Shown here: piece by piece, positions 26,293 through 34,547 of the stretch
Layout of the letters: each line of letters starts with the position of its first letter
Position numbering within the stretch: position 1 is the stretch's first letter
DNA from: Ruminococcus_C callidus
Lineage (GTDB): Bacteria > Bacillota > Clostridia > Oscillospirales > Ruminococcaceae
Length of the DNA: 64,000 nucleotides
Direction of reading: 5' to 3'
Assembly (NCBI RefSeq): GCF_049562855.1
Contig: NZ_CP186925.1
Coordinates: 1-64,000 of the forward strand
Translations under genes and position numbers: made by a program
The notes under the pieces: model-generated
What the model saw: only the letters and a program-made list of their open reading frames with translations
What the model was told of the DNA's origin: nothing
Database searches by the model: none

Positions 26293-27045
26293 TTATTGCA
26301 GGAAAATTCGAAGAATTCCCAAAATAAGCAGATGAACAGGATAAAAAAGATAGAAAAACCATTTGGAAAATGTCCGGCATCGTGTTCCGCGTGCTCCATT
26401 ATAGCACAACAAAATGCCGAGGGCAGATGTGCCAATTCCCGCCATACTTAAAAATGCATACAGCAGGTTTTCTTCTAAGGAGAAACGTCCCAATCCACCC
26501 AGTACATTCATTCCGCCAAACAGCAGTGCTGCAACGGCAAATGCAATGGCTTCTTTGGTGCGGTTCTTTCCTGCCCAGCGAAACAGCAGTGTGAAAATCG
26601 GTGCCAGCCATGCCCAGTCGCTGATGCTGCTTAGCAGGATCAGTGCCAAAACCGCAACGCCCTTTATCCAGCGATTGTTTCCGTGTTCCAGCACCCAAAG
26701 GATTCCAAAGCAAATACAGAGGGTAAACAGCATGTTCAACCCGCAGAACTTCAGCGTATCTGTTTCAGAAAATGCCAAGTCATACGGCAGCTGGGAGATT
26801 CCCGCAAACAACAGCAAGCGGAAAAAGTAGTTTCGCTTCGAACGGGTGTAGCCATATCCCTCCACCAAAAAATAGACCATGGAAATCGCTGTGAAGTATC
26901 CCACTGCGGTGAACAGTTCACACAGCACCGTCCCAGCGGGCAGAAAAATTGTAGCGATGTGATTGAGCAGCATCGTCCCCATAGCAATGTATTTTAGGAC
27001 GTTTTGGCTCCAGCCCGCATGTGATTTTGTGTCAGACTGATACAT
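26293..27045 (-). CDS. TraX family membrane protein
   Basis: A 250-residue polytopic protein. The TraX/acyltransferase-like start is LKYIAMGTMLLNHIATIFL, and the family-typical SQLPYDLAF and LNMLFTLCICFGILWVLE follow. Eight or so spans are predicted. In plasmids TraX acetylates pilin; in chromosomal Firmicute homologues the target is unknown. It is transcribed toward the PadR operon, from which it is separated by MITE B2. Confidence 0.83.
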   Translation of the reverse strand: MYQSDTKSHAGWSQNVLKYIAMGTMLLNHIATIFLPAGTVLCELFTAVGYFTAISMVYFLVEGYGYTRSKRNYFFRLLLFAGISQLPYDLAFSETDTLKFCGLNMLFTLCICFGILWVLEHGNNRWIKGVAVLALILLSSISDWAWLAPIFTLLFRWAGKNRTKEAIAFAVAALLFGGMNVLGGLGRFSLEENLLYAFLSMAGIGTSALGILLCYNGARGTRCRTFSKWFFYLFYPVHLLILGILRIFLQ

Positions 27046-27096
27046 CAGATACCGCCTTCCTCTCTCTTTGTGGAATGTGCGTTTCTTTTTTTATTG

Positions 27097-27121
27097 CAAT
27101 ATTATACGTCGTATAATATTG
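27097..27121. promoter_or_regulatory. 25-bp perfect palindrome (operator-like)
   Basis: CAATATTATACG-T-CGTATAATATTG, with twelve-base arms around one central base. It lies at about +5 to +29 of the predicted TraX transcript, a position suited to a repressor site. Confidence 0.7.
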
Positions 27122-27132
27122 ATTACGCATAT

Positions 27133-27161
27133 ATTATAGCACGGTGAAGCCTATCTGTCAA
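27133..27161 (-). promoter_or_regulatory. Sigma-A promoter of the TraX-like gene
   Basis: TTGACA (27161-27156), 17 bases and TATAAT (27138-27133) on the minus strand. Confidence 0.85.
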
Positions 27162-27229
27162 GCCAAAACATGGTAAAAACAGCTTCGAATGTAAACAATC
27201 ATAAGACATCGTGTAAATTCGAGTTCATA

Positions 27230-27254
27230 GTTGCACGTCGGCGTGCAACTTTTG
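27230..27254 (+). terminator. Hairpin before the phage module
   Basis: GTTGCACG-TCGG-CGTGCAAC followed by TTTT. It may mark the left border of the phage-derived segment. Confidence 0.5.
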
Positions 27255-27337
27255 CCCTCTGAGAGCCTATTAGTGAGAGGGGTTGTCGGAAACGAACAGT
27301 TCCTGTCGCAGAAAACCGAAAGGAGAAATGGAAAGAT

Positions 27338-27832
27338 ATGTCAAACTCAACGGAATCCAAACGGCGTGCCCTGTTCTGCTGTCACTATGCCAGACTGGGC
27401 GATGTCGCAGAGGCGGCACGGTGTGCCGGATACCCACCGGAAACGGCTGCGGCAGACGGGGCGGCGATTCTCCGGCAGCAGTGTTATCGCCGCATGGTGG
27501 CGAACTACCGCAGTGTGCTCCACGATGATCCGGCGGCAGCGGTACGGGCAGGACTGGAACGGCTGGCGTTCGGCAGAAGCAATGATGCGATCGGGCTGCT
27601 GCTGGCAGAGGAACCGCCTGGGGCGGCAGCGGTACAGGCTCTGGATCTGTTTCCGGTGTCCTCTGTGAAGCGGGACAAAAACGGCGGCATGGAGATCCAC
27701 TTCTTTGACCGGCTGAAAGCGTTGACGGCTCTGTATGAGTACGGCGGCGATGCAGACGGCAAGGCGGCGGCACATGCCCTGCTGACAGCACTTTCCGGCA
27801 GAGAGGCGGTGGACAGCGATGCAGAAGATTAA
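27338..27832 (+). CDS. Phage terminase small subunit-like protein
   Basis: A 164-residue protein with an N-terminal helix-turn-helix-like region (FCCHYARLGDVAEAARCAGYP, ~13-33), as in small terminase subunits that recognise phage DNA. It overlaps the large subunit gene by 14 bases. The assignment rests on position, size and this motif rather than on strong sequence identity. Confidence 0.7.
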   Translation: MSNSTESKRRALFCCHYARLGDVAEAARCAGYPPETAAADGAAILRQQCYRRMVANYRSVLHDDPAAAVRAGLERLAFGRSNDAIGLLLAEEPPGAAAVQALDLFPVSSVKRDKNGGMEIHFFDRLKALTALYEYGGDADGKAAAHALLTALSGREAVDSDAED

Positions 27833-29072
27833 GAACTTTTCGCCCCAGCAGAAACTCGCCATGTCGTGGTGGAGCCGCAAGCCCTACTGCGACTATGATG
27901 CCATTATCTGTGACGGTGCTGTTCGTTCGGGAAAAACTCTCGCCATGTCTATCGGCTTTGTCAGCTGGGCGATGACCTGTTTCCAGAACGGCAGCTTTGC
28001 CCTGTGCGGCAAGACGATCACGTCCCTGAAGCGAAATGTCATGACACCGCTGCTGGAACTGCTGGGCAGTCTGGGGTTCACCTGTCTGGAACGGGTGAGC
28101 AGGAATTATGTGGACATTTCTCTTTCCGGCAGGACGAACCGGTTCTATCTCTTTGGCGGCAGGGACGAAAGTTCTGCGGCACTGATTCAGGGCATGACGC
28201 TCTGCGGGGTATTTCTGGACGAAGTGGCACTGATGCCCCGTTCCTTTGTGGAGCAGGCACTGGCACGGTGCAGTGTGACGGGGTCGCGGCTGTGGTTCAA
28301 CTGCAACCCCGACCACCCGAACCACTGGTTCTATCGGGAGTGGATCCGCAAGACCAAGGAAAAACACGCCCTGTATCTCCATTTCACCATGGCGGACAAC
28401 CCCTCTCTTTCCAAGCGTGTGCGGCAGCGGTACGAACGCATGTACAGCGGGGCATTTTATGACCGGTTTGTACTGGGCAAGTGGACGGCGGCGGACGGGC
28501 TGGTGTATCCCATGTTTACACCGGAACGCCATGTGGTGCCGTCGGCTCCGCCCTGTGACCGCTACTGGATCTCCTGTGATTACGGCACAGTGAACCCGTC
28601 CTCTTTCGGGCTGTGGGGGCACTGTGACGGCACGTGGTACCGGCTGGAGGAATACTATTATGACGCAAGAGCCGAGGGCGAACGGCGAACCGATGAGGAA
28701 CACTATGCCGCATTGGAACAGCTTGCCGCCGGATATGACATCGAAACTGTGGTGGTGGACCCTTCCGCAGCAAGCTTTATCGCTTGCATTCACAGCCACG
28801 GGAAATTTCGGGTGCTTCCGGCAGACAACGATGTGAACGCCGGCATTCAGCAGGTCAGCCGCCTGCTGTTGCAAGACAAGCTGCGGTTCTGCGAATCCTG
28901 TCGGGATATTCGGCGAGAGTTCAGCCAGTACTGCTGGAACGATTCCATTCACGGAGATGCTCCCAAAAAGGAGCATGACCACGCCATGGACGACATGCGT
29001 TATTTTGTACGCACAGTGGTCTGCCGGAATCCGGCAGACGGATTTTTTGCGGTATCCGCAGCAAGGAGGTGA
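27819..29072 (+). CDS. Phage terminase large subunit (PBSX type)
   Basis: A 417-residue DNA-packaging ATPase/nuclease. Walker A DGAVRSGKT is at 32-40 and Walker B VFLDE at 131-135. The coupling/nuclease part includes CDYGTVNPSSFGLWG (253 onward), VVDPSAASF and a C-terminal DHAMDDMRYFVRT with acidic residues for metal binding. All motors look intact. AAGGAGGTGAG near its 3' end belonged to the next gene, portal, before MITE B3 entered. Confidence 0.92.
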   Translation: MQKIKNFSPQQKLAMSWWSRKPYCDYDAIICDGAVRSGKTLAMSIGFVSWAMTCFQNGSFALCGKTITSLKRNVMTPLLELLGSLGFTCLERVSRNYVDISLSGRTNRFYLFGGRDESSAALIQGMTLCGVFLDEVALMPRSFVEQALARCSVTGSRLWFNCNPDHPNHWFYREWIRKTKEKHALYLHFTMADNPSLSKRVRQRYERMYSGAFYDRFVLGKWTAADGLVYPMFTPERHVVPSAPPCDRYWISCDYGTVNPSSFGLWGHCDGTWYRLEEYYYDARAEGERRTDEEHYAALEQLAAGYDIETVVVDPSAASFIACIHSHGKFRVLPADNDVNAGIQQVSRLLLQDKLRFCESCRDIRREFSQYCWNDSIHGDAPKKEHDHAMDDMRYFVRTVVCRNPADGFFAVSAARR

Positions 29073-29092
29073 GATGACGGGAAAAGCACTCC

Positions 29093-29264
29093 GGCAATAC
29101 CGCACAAAGAGCGTCTGGTGACTTTGCACGCCATCTGCTTGCAAATTTCCCGCCATATTTCACAAAAATGCTCGTGAATACATCAAGTATTCACTCCGCT
29201 TTTTGTTTCATCTGACGAAAAATTTGACGACGCATCTGTCGCACAATCTTTGTGCGGTATTGCC
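29093..29264. mobile_element. MITE B3 (172 bp), inserted in the portal gene start
   Basis: GGCAATACC-ended MITE with CTCC on both sides (29089-29092 and 29265-29268). Removing it and one CTCC joins ATGACGGGAAAAGCACTCC to TTTTCCCGTCAGAATG, which reads MTGKALLFPSECMGLF in the portal frame. The MITE therefore separated portal from its AAGGAGG ribosome site and start codon. Confidence 0.92.
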
Positions 29265-29285
29265 CTCCTTTTCCCGTCAGAATGT

Positions 29286-30437
29286 ATGGGATTATTTCCG
29301 AGGAAAAAGAAACCGCCTGTGGGCGGCGGCATTTTACAGACTGCGGCACGGCAGGAACAGCCTTATGCCGTGCCGGAAACGCCGAATCCCTGTGAAGCGG
29401 CACTGTACACCGGACTGCGTCGGGCGGTGCCGGTGATCGATGCCGCGATCGGAAAAATCGTCCGGCTCACCGGCAGTTTCCGGCTGGTGTGCGAGGACAG
29501 ACGCATGCAGCCGCAGCTGGACGATTTTGTACAGAACGTGCCGGTGGGGCTGACCGGACAGTCCCTGCAAAGTTTTGCGGACTGTTATCTGGACAGCCTG
29601 TTGACCTACGGCAATGCTCTGGGGGAAATGCTGATCGACAACCGCACCGGCTTTCTGGGCGGCTTACAGACAGTCCCCGCAGAGTTGGTACAGATTCGCT
29701 CCGGCAGTCAGCCGCTGGAACGGCAGTACTGGCTTCGCGGGGAGCAGGAATCGGACATGGTGCGGATCGCAAGACCGGAACGCATCCTGTTTACGGCACT
29801 AAATCCCCCTGCCGGCGGTGTTTATGGAGTATCGGTATTGCGTGGACTGCCGGCATTGAGCCGGATTCTGCTGCGGATCTTTGAGTGTATCGGGCAGAAT
29901 TACGACCGCATGGGCAACGTCCGCTATGCTGTTACCTATAAGCCCTCTGCCGATCCGGCTGAACGTGCCTATGCCGGCGAACGGGCAAGACAGATCGCCA
30001 GAGAGTGGAGCGAGGGCATGCGTGCCGGCACACAGGGCGAGATTCGGGATTTTATCTGTGCCGGCGATGTGGACATTCGAGTCATCGGGGCGGACAATGC
30101 CCTGCTGGATACGGAAGTGCCGGTGCGGCAGCTGTTGGAACAGCTGATCGCCAAGCTGTCCATTCCGCCGTTTCTGCTGGGGCTGAACTGGACTTCTACC
30201 GAACGCATGAGCAGCCAGCAGGCGGATATTCTGACTTCTGAATTAGAATATTACCGCCGCCTGCTGGAGCCGGTGCTCCGCCGTGTGGGGATCGCATTCC
30301 TGCGGCTGGCGGGGTCTGCGGCAGGTGTTTCGGTGGAGTGGAGCAACATCAATCTACAGGACGAAACCGAGTATGCACAGGCACGGCTGTGGAACGCACA
30401 GGCGGCACAGCTGGAACAACAGTTGGAGAATTGCTGA
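29286..30437 (+). CDS. Phage portal protein, 5' end disrupted
   Basis: Portal ring protein through which DNA enters the capsid. The frame is open for ~383 residues from MGLFPRKKKPP, with portal-like segments ALYTGLRRAVPVIDAAIGKI, LDSLLTYGNALGEML, VYGVSVLRGLP and IPPFLLGLNWTSTERMSSQQ. The original ATG at 29074 and its ribosome site are cut off by MITE B3. ATG at 29286 has no good ribosome site, and a TTG at 29250 lies in the MITE end. Expression is probably reduced or lost, although the coding body is intact. Confidence 0.85.
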   Translation: MGLFPRKKKPPVGGGILQTAARQEQPYAVPETPNPCEAALYTGLRRAVPVIDAAIGKIVRLTGSFRLVCEDRRMQPQLDDFVQNVPVGLTGQSLQSFADCYLDSLLTYGNALGEMLIDNRTGFLGGLQTVPAELVQIRSGSQPLERQYWLRGEQESDMVRIARPERILFTALNPPAGGVYGVSVLRGLPALSRILLRIFECIGQNYDRMGNVRYAVTYKPSADPAERAYAGERARQIAREWSEGMRAGTQGEIRDFICAGDVDIRVIGADNALLDTEVPVRQLLEQLIAKLSIPPFLLGLNWTSTERMSSQQADILTSELEYYRRLLEPVLRRVGIAFLRLAGSAAGVSVEWSNINLQDETEYAQARLWNAQAAQLEQQLENC

Positions 30438-30452
30438 GGAGGGATTCGAAAA

Positions 30453-30806
30453 ATGGTACAAAATCAGATCCGCTCGCTGTTTTTGCTGTTTGCCGGCGAG
30501 GAGGAACTGCCTGACGCGGTACAGCCTGTTCTGGACGAAGCGGTTCTGGAAGTGCAGCAGGCTCTAAAGGACGGAGCAGACGAGGACGATGCCCGTCTGA
30601 ACTGGCTGGCGGCAGCGGTGGCGTTTCTCCGGTACACGGAGATCACCGCCGCCAGAGATCGGGCAGCCTGCACCTTTGCCGGAACGATCGCACAGAACAC
30701 AGACGCTGCCCAGAAGCTGGAGTTTGCCGGCTTGCTGGTACAGGCATACCGCCGGCTATGCCGGTCGCTGCTGGAAGATGAAACGTTTTTGTTTCAGACG
30801 GTGTAG
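30453..30806 (+). CDS. Small phage-module protein, possible head-tail connector
   Basis: A 117-residue, acidic, helical protein (LPDAVQPVLDEAVLEVQQALKD, AVAFLRYTEITAARD). Not recognised. Size and position right after portal suit a connector or head-completion protein. It starts 15 bases after portal. Confidence 0.55.
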   Translation: MVQNQIRSLFLLFAGEEELPDAVQPVLDEAVLEVQQALKDGADEDDARLNWLAAAVAFLRYTEITAARDRAACTFAGTIAQNTDAAQKLEFAGLLVQAYRRLCRSLLEDETFLFQTV

Positions 30807-31495
30807 GGGTTCTTCGTGAAGTGTACTTTCTGGGGCAGTCGTGTCGAAACCGTTCGGCGGAATTCGCTCGTTCCTCGCTGTCCGCCTTGGGCTTGCTGTC
30901 ACAGAGGGAGGAGAACTGTCGTTAGGCGGTGGTGGGGTTCCTCCGTGAAGTGTACTTTCTGGGGCAGTCATGTCGAAACCGTTCGGCGGAATTCGCTCGT
31001 TCCTCGCTGTCCGCCTTGGGCTTGCCAACGCCGATTGTTGCCCTTGCCTGTATCGGTAATGTTGGTATTCAGGTGTTTTCTAGTGTAAGTGGGTGACTTT
31101 TATTTTTACGGCGTTTGCAAGTTTATCTGTTCATCATCTTCCGTATACAACCCATTTCACAAGGAGTTACGCTTCTTTTTTTCTTTACTGAAAAGAAAAA
31201 AAGAAGCAAAAAAAGAAAAGAACTCGCGTTGCACTTGTACTGTAAGATTCCAATATCACACGAAGATTACACAGAGAATCTTCCACTGATGTAAAATCTT
31301 TTGTTTGATGTTGAGAGTTACGTAGGAACCTCTCCACCGCCTAACGGCGGTCCCCCTCCCCTTTCAGGGGAGGCTTTTTCCCTTGTGAATTTTCATCAAC
31401 AAAAATCTCAGGGTCAGCGGCGGCTTGCTATCCTTGAGCAAGTCTGCCGTCGCCATTTCCGCTGGGCGACGGGCTGACCCGCCGCAAAGAGAAAG
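30807..31495. repeat. Mosaic intergenic repeat block 3 inside the phage module
   Basis: No gene seen. Two reversed R2 pieces (~30815-30895 and ~30945-31110), reversed R1 with its CTTCTTTTTTTCTTT hairpin (~31120-31285), R3 (31326-31377), then R4/R5 (GGCTTGCTATCCTTGAGCAA onward, ~31395-31485). It separates two genes that would otherwise be adjacent in the phage cluster. Confidence 0.85.
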
Positions 31496-31507
31496 GAATG
31501 TAAATAA

Positions 31508-31927
31508 ATGCTGCTGGAATTATTATTGGAACGGCTGAAAGCCGCACTTCGGGTAAAGGGCAACTGGGCGGTTTATGCCGCGTATGATCCCGCACCCTTT
31601 GCCAAACGAGAGGAATCTTTCCTCACCGTGGGAATCACTGCACTGGAAACGGAGCAGGCGTTTTCCGACGAAACTTACTGGTATTTTCCATTTTCCGCCG
31701 CTGCTCAAGTGCGGCTGTTGACAACTCCGGAAACGGATGCACAAGTGCTGTATGACCGCTATTGGCAGACAGTGGTTTCCGGTATGCTGTCCGCCGGCTG
31801 CACCGTGCAGAAGATTCGCACCGGAGCACCGACGGAGTGGAAACAGTTCCGGAAAATTGCACTGGAGGGCAGCTTTACTCTCTCCGGTGTCTTTCAAATT
31901 GCCAAAGAGGAGGTGCTTGCACCATGA
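31508..31927 (+). CDS. Phage-module protein, tail-terminator-sized, unknown
   Basis: A 139-residue protein (LLELLLERLKAALRVKGNWAV at the start). Not recognised by motif. Its position before two tail-like genes and its size suit a tail completion or terminator protein. GAAAGGAATG precedes the ATG. Its stop overlaps the next start by ATGA. Confidence 0.55.
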   Translation: MLLELLLERLKAALRVKGNWAVYAAYDPAPFAKREESFLTVGITALETEQAFSDETYWYFPFSAAAQVRLLTTPETDAQVLYDRYWQTVVSGMLSAGCTVQKIRTGAPTEWKQFRKIALEGSFTLSGVFQIAKEEVLAP

Positions 31928-32340
31928 ATGGAACATTTCAGGTGGTTTCCCCGCGGGAGTTTCCCGTTCGTCTGGGCAATCTCACCTTTTACGCTGCCGG
32001 CTGGAAGCTTTCCGGTACCAGACAGTACGCCCAGCAGGGCGGTGTACAGGGAGCAGCCTATGTGACCAATACCAGCTGCCGTGCCAGACAGTTGGTGCTG
32101 GACGGCAAATTCTGCTTCGCAGACAGCCCCGCAGAGGTGGTTCTGGCGTTGGATTCCGCCATACGGGAACGGACACTGTTCGCCTTTGATCTGCGGGATC
32201 TGCGGTTTTTCGGCACCAGCTTGGCAGCGTATACGATTTCGGAAACGGCGGCACAGGGCGTGCTGCCCTGTCAGCTGACGCTGATCGCTCCCAACGCCCT
32301 GAGCCGTGTGACGGCGGAAACGGAAGGAGGCAGTACATGA
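31924..32340 (+). CDS. Phage tail-like protein, unknown
   Basis: A 138-residue, beta-rich protein (FPVRLGNLTFYAAGWKLSGT, AYVTNTSCRARQLVLDGKF). The ATG at 31924 overlaps the preceding stop, and its own stop overlaps the next start, so three genes are coupled. Family not recognised. Confidence 0.55.
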   Translation: MNGTFQVVSPREFPVRLGNLTFYAAGWKLSGTRQYAQQGGVQGAAYVTNTSCRARQLVLDGKFCFADSPAEVVLALDSAIRERTLFAFDLRDLRFFGTSLAAYTISETAAQGVLPCQLTLIAPNALSRVTAETEGGST

Positions 32341-33272
32341 TACAGGTGGTGTTAATTACCAGAACCGGAAAGGCGTATCTTGCAAACGGCATTGCCGCCT
32401 TTACGCTGGACAAGGAAGCCTACACGCCCTACAGCCAGCTGACGGCGACGGTGTACGGGAATTTCAGCATACAGCAGTTCGCCGGCATCTATCGGGTACA
32501 GCTATTGCTGGACGGCACGGAACTGCACTTCGGGACAGTGGAAAGGTTCCGGCTGGTGCAGGAAAACGGCACCTCCTATGTGCGGTTTTCCTCCCACGGG
32601 CTGACGGCACTGCTGCTGCAAAATCAGCTGGAGCCGGGGCTGCACACTGCTATGTCGCTGGACAAGCTGATGCAGGATTTCGTGACATTTCCCAAGGAGA
32701 TCACGTGGGAATCTGACACGGATACCAGCAACTATCTCTTTGTCAAAGAGGGCACCAGCATGTGGGACGGCGTAGCAAACCTGACCTACAAGCTTTGCGG
32801 GCGGTATCCCTTTGTGTACCATGCCAACGAAATTCGCATGCACCTGCCGGAAACATACCGGAATTTTTATGTGGGTGCAGACACACTGCTGGGCATGGGC
32901 ATGACGGCAGACCAGTCCCGCATTTACAGCCGGTTTTCCATGGCAGATGCCGACGGCACCTATGGAAAATTTCAGGAGAACGACCCCAACGCCGCAGCAC
33001 TGGAACTGGTGCGGACAAAACAGCTGCCGCTGGATCGGCAGTATCTCTACGACCCGCAGCAGGCTCTGGTGTTTCGGCGGAAATTTGCCGGACGGGGATT
33101 GGTTTCCTACTATTTCGACCGCATCGGAGCAGTGGCAGCAGATCTGGGCGACCGGATCACCTGCTCCGGCATTATTGAAAACGCTCCCATTACCCATATC
33201 CGCATGACCGGCAATCAGAACGGTGTGCGGACGAGGCTGGAAGCGTATCAGGACGAGTTTTATCCGGCATAA
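32337..33272 (+). CDS. Phage baseplate hub / late-control-like protein
   Basis: A 311-residue protein with a beta-rich N-terminus (YTPYSQLTATVYGNF, IYRVQLLLDGTELHFGTVERF), a middle helix (SLDKLMQDFV) and a C-terminal part (GDRITCSGIIENAPITHIRM). This is the layout of gpD/gp27-like hub proteins. Inferred from fold-like pattern and context. Confidence 0.6.
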   Translation: MIQVVLITRTGKAYLANGIAAFTLDKEAYTPYSQLTATVYGNFSIQQFAGIYRVQLLLDGTELHFGTVERFRLVQENGTSYVRFSSHGLTALLLQNQLEPGLHTAMSLDKLMQDFVTFPKEITWESDTDTSNYLFVKEGTSMWDGVANLTYKLCGRYPFVYHANEIRMHLPETYRNFYVGADTLLGMGMTADQSRIYSRFSMADADGTYGKFQENDPNAAALELVRTKQLPLDRQYLYDPQQALVFRRKFAGRGLVSYYFDRIGAVAADLGDRITCSGIIENAPITHIRMTGNQNGVRTRLEAYQDEFYPA

Positions 33273-33354
33273 ACGGGAATTTCCGGCAGAAACTGCCGGT
33301 TTCCATATAATAAAAACACATGCCGCATCAAGCGGCAGAAAGGGAAGGAATTTT

Positions 33355-34323
33355 ATGTATCAGGATCTGAAACTGGAAAAGGGCATGTATCACATCACTG
33401 GCAAGAGCTTTTCAGAGGTACTGGAGGGCATGGACCCGTCTGGTGCGTATGCCGAAACACCCCTTGCCGGACTGGACGCGTATGAGCGTCAGCTGAAGCG
33501 TTTTGACATTCACGTCAGCGGTTCCCACTGTGACCGCGTGGAGAAGTTCTTCTCCACCACAGACAGTGCGGTGCTGTTTCCGGAGTTTATCCGCCGTGCC
33601 ATTCGCAGCGGCATGGAACAGTCTGTGCTGTCTGATCTGGTGGCAGTGCACACCATTTCTCCCGCCGGAGAGTATCAGCCGGCAGTGCTGACGGACACTA
33701 CCGCCTATACCACCAAGACCACACAGGGCAATGCCCTGCCCACTGCCTCCTATCTGGAAGCAGCAAACACCGTGCGACTGGACAAGTACGGCCGTTCCAT
33801 TCACGCTTCCTATGAGGCAGTCCGCCGCCAGCGTCTGGACGCATTCAGTGCGATCCTCCGTGCCGTGGGCGTGCGTCTGTCCAACGGGCTGCTGGGACAG
33901 AGCATTTTGTGCATGAAGGAAACCAATGGTTCCCTGATCGACGTTGTCACAGACGGCAAGCTGACTTATGCTGATCTGGCGAAGCTGTACGGCGAATTCC
34001 GCAACTTCGACATGACCAAGGTGCTGGCGGCTCCGGCGGTGGCTGCGGAAATCATGGCAATGGAGCAGATGCAGGATATGGCTTCTGCACAGCCCAACAC
34101 CATTTTGCTGCCCTTTGGTGCCCAGCTGCAAAAGTGTGCCGGCATGTCCGCAGATTACATCGTGGGACTGGACAACCGCTTTGCTCTGGAGATGATCACC
34201 ACAGACGATGTGCTGCTGGAAACAGACAAGCTGATTGACAGCCAGCTGGACGTGATCACGGTTTCGATTCGTGCGGCGTTCCGCGTGATGCTGAGTGAAG
34301 CAGTACATGTGCTGAGCCTGTAA
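33355..34323 (+). CDS. Phage major capsid protein (HK97-like)
   Basis: A 322-residue protein with the capsid-like run DTTAYTTKTTQGNALPTASY, a spine-helix region (RQRLDAFSAILRAVGVRLSN) and a C-terminal VSIRAAFRVMLSEA strand. ATG at 33355 has AGGGAAGGA upstream; the longer open frame before it is not used. It sits after the tail-like genes rather than after portal/protease, which is not the usual order. Confidence 0.75.
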   Translation: MYQDLKLEKGMYHITGKSFSEVLEGMDPSGAYAETPLAGLDAYERQLKRFDIHVSGSHCDRVEKFFSTTDSAVLFPEFIRRAIRSGMEQSVLSDLVAVHTISPAGEYQPAVLTDTTAYTTKTTQGNALPTASYLEAANTVRLDKYGRSIHASYEAVRRQRLDAFSAILRAVGVRLSNGLLGQSILCMKETNGSLIDVVTDGKLTYADLAKLYGEFRNFDMTKVLAAPAVAAEIMAMEQMQDMASAQPNTILLPFGAQLQKCAGMSADYIVGLDNRFALEMITTDDVLLETDKLIDSQLDVITVSIRAAFRVMLSEAVHVLSL

Positions 34324-34384
34324 GTTTGTGGAAGCATTGTGCAAAAAGTCCGCTTGACGGCTTTGCACACAAGCTGACAGTACG

Positions 34385-34518
34385 TTTTCCACACAGCAGT
34401 GTGGAAAATAGGCTGCCGCATAAAAAATAGTTTTCCACAGGCAGTGTGGAAAATCAAGGAAACCGCTGTACGGGTGGGAGAAGTTTTTTCGCGGGAGGGT
34501 TTTCCACAGTGTGGAAAA
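34385..34518. promoter_or_regulatory. Three TTTTCCACA / TGTGGAAAA inverted repeats
   Basis: Pairs at 34385-34393 with 34400-34408, 34431-34439 with 34445-34453, and 34500-34508 with 34510-34518, with loops of 6, 5 and 1 bases. Each nonamer is one change from the DnaA box TTATCCACA. They fill the gap between the capsid and protease-like genes and could be protein sites or RNA hairpins. Confidence 0.7.
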
Positions 34519-34547
34519 CAGTGCAGCAGAACAGGAGGAATAGATCT

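Noticed and set aside
34321..34547. A plasmid or chromosomal replication origin from the DnaA-like boxes
   Set aside because: No dnaA, rep or parAB gene is nearby, the boxes are one base off consensus, and they sit inside a phage gene cluster.
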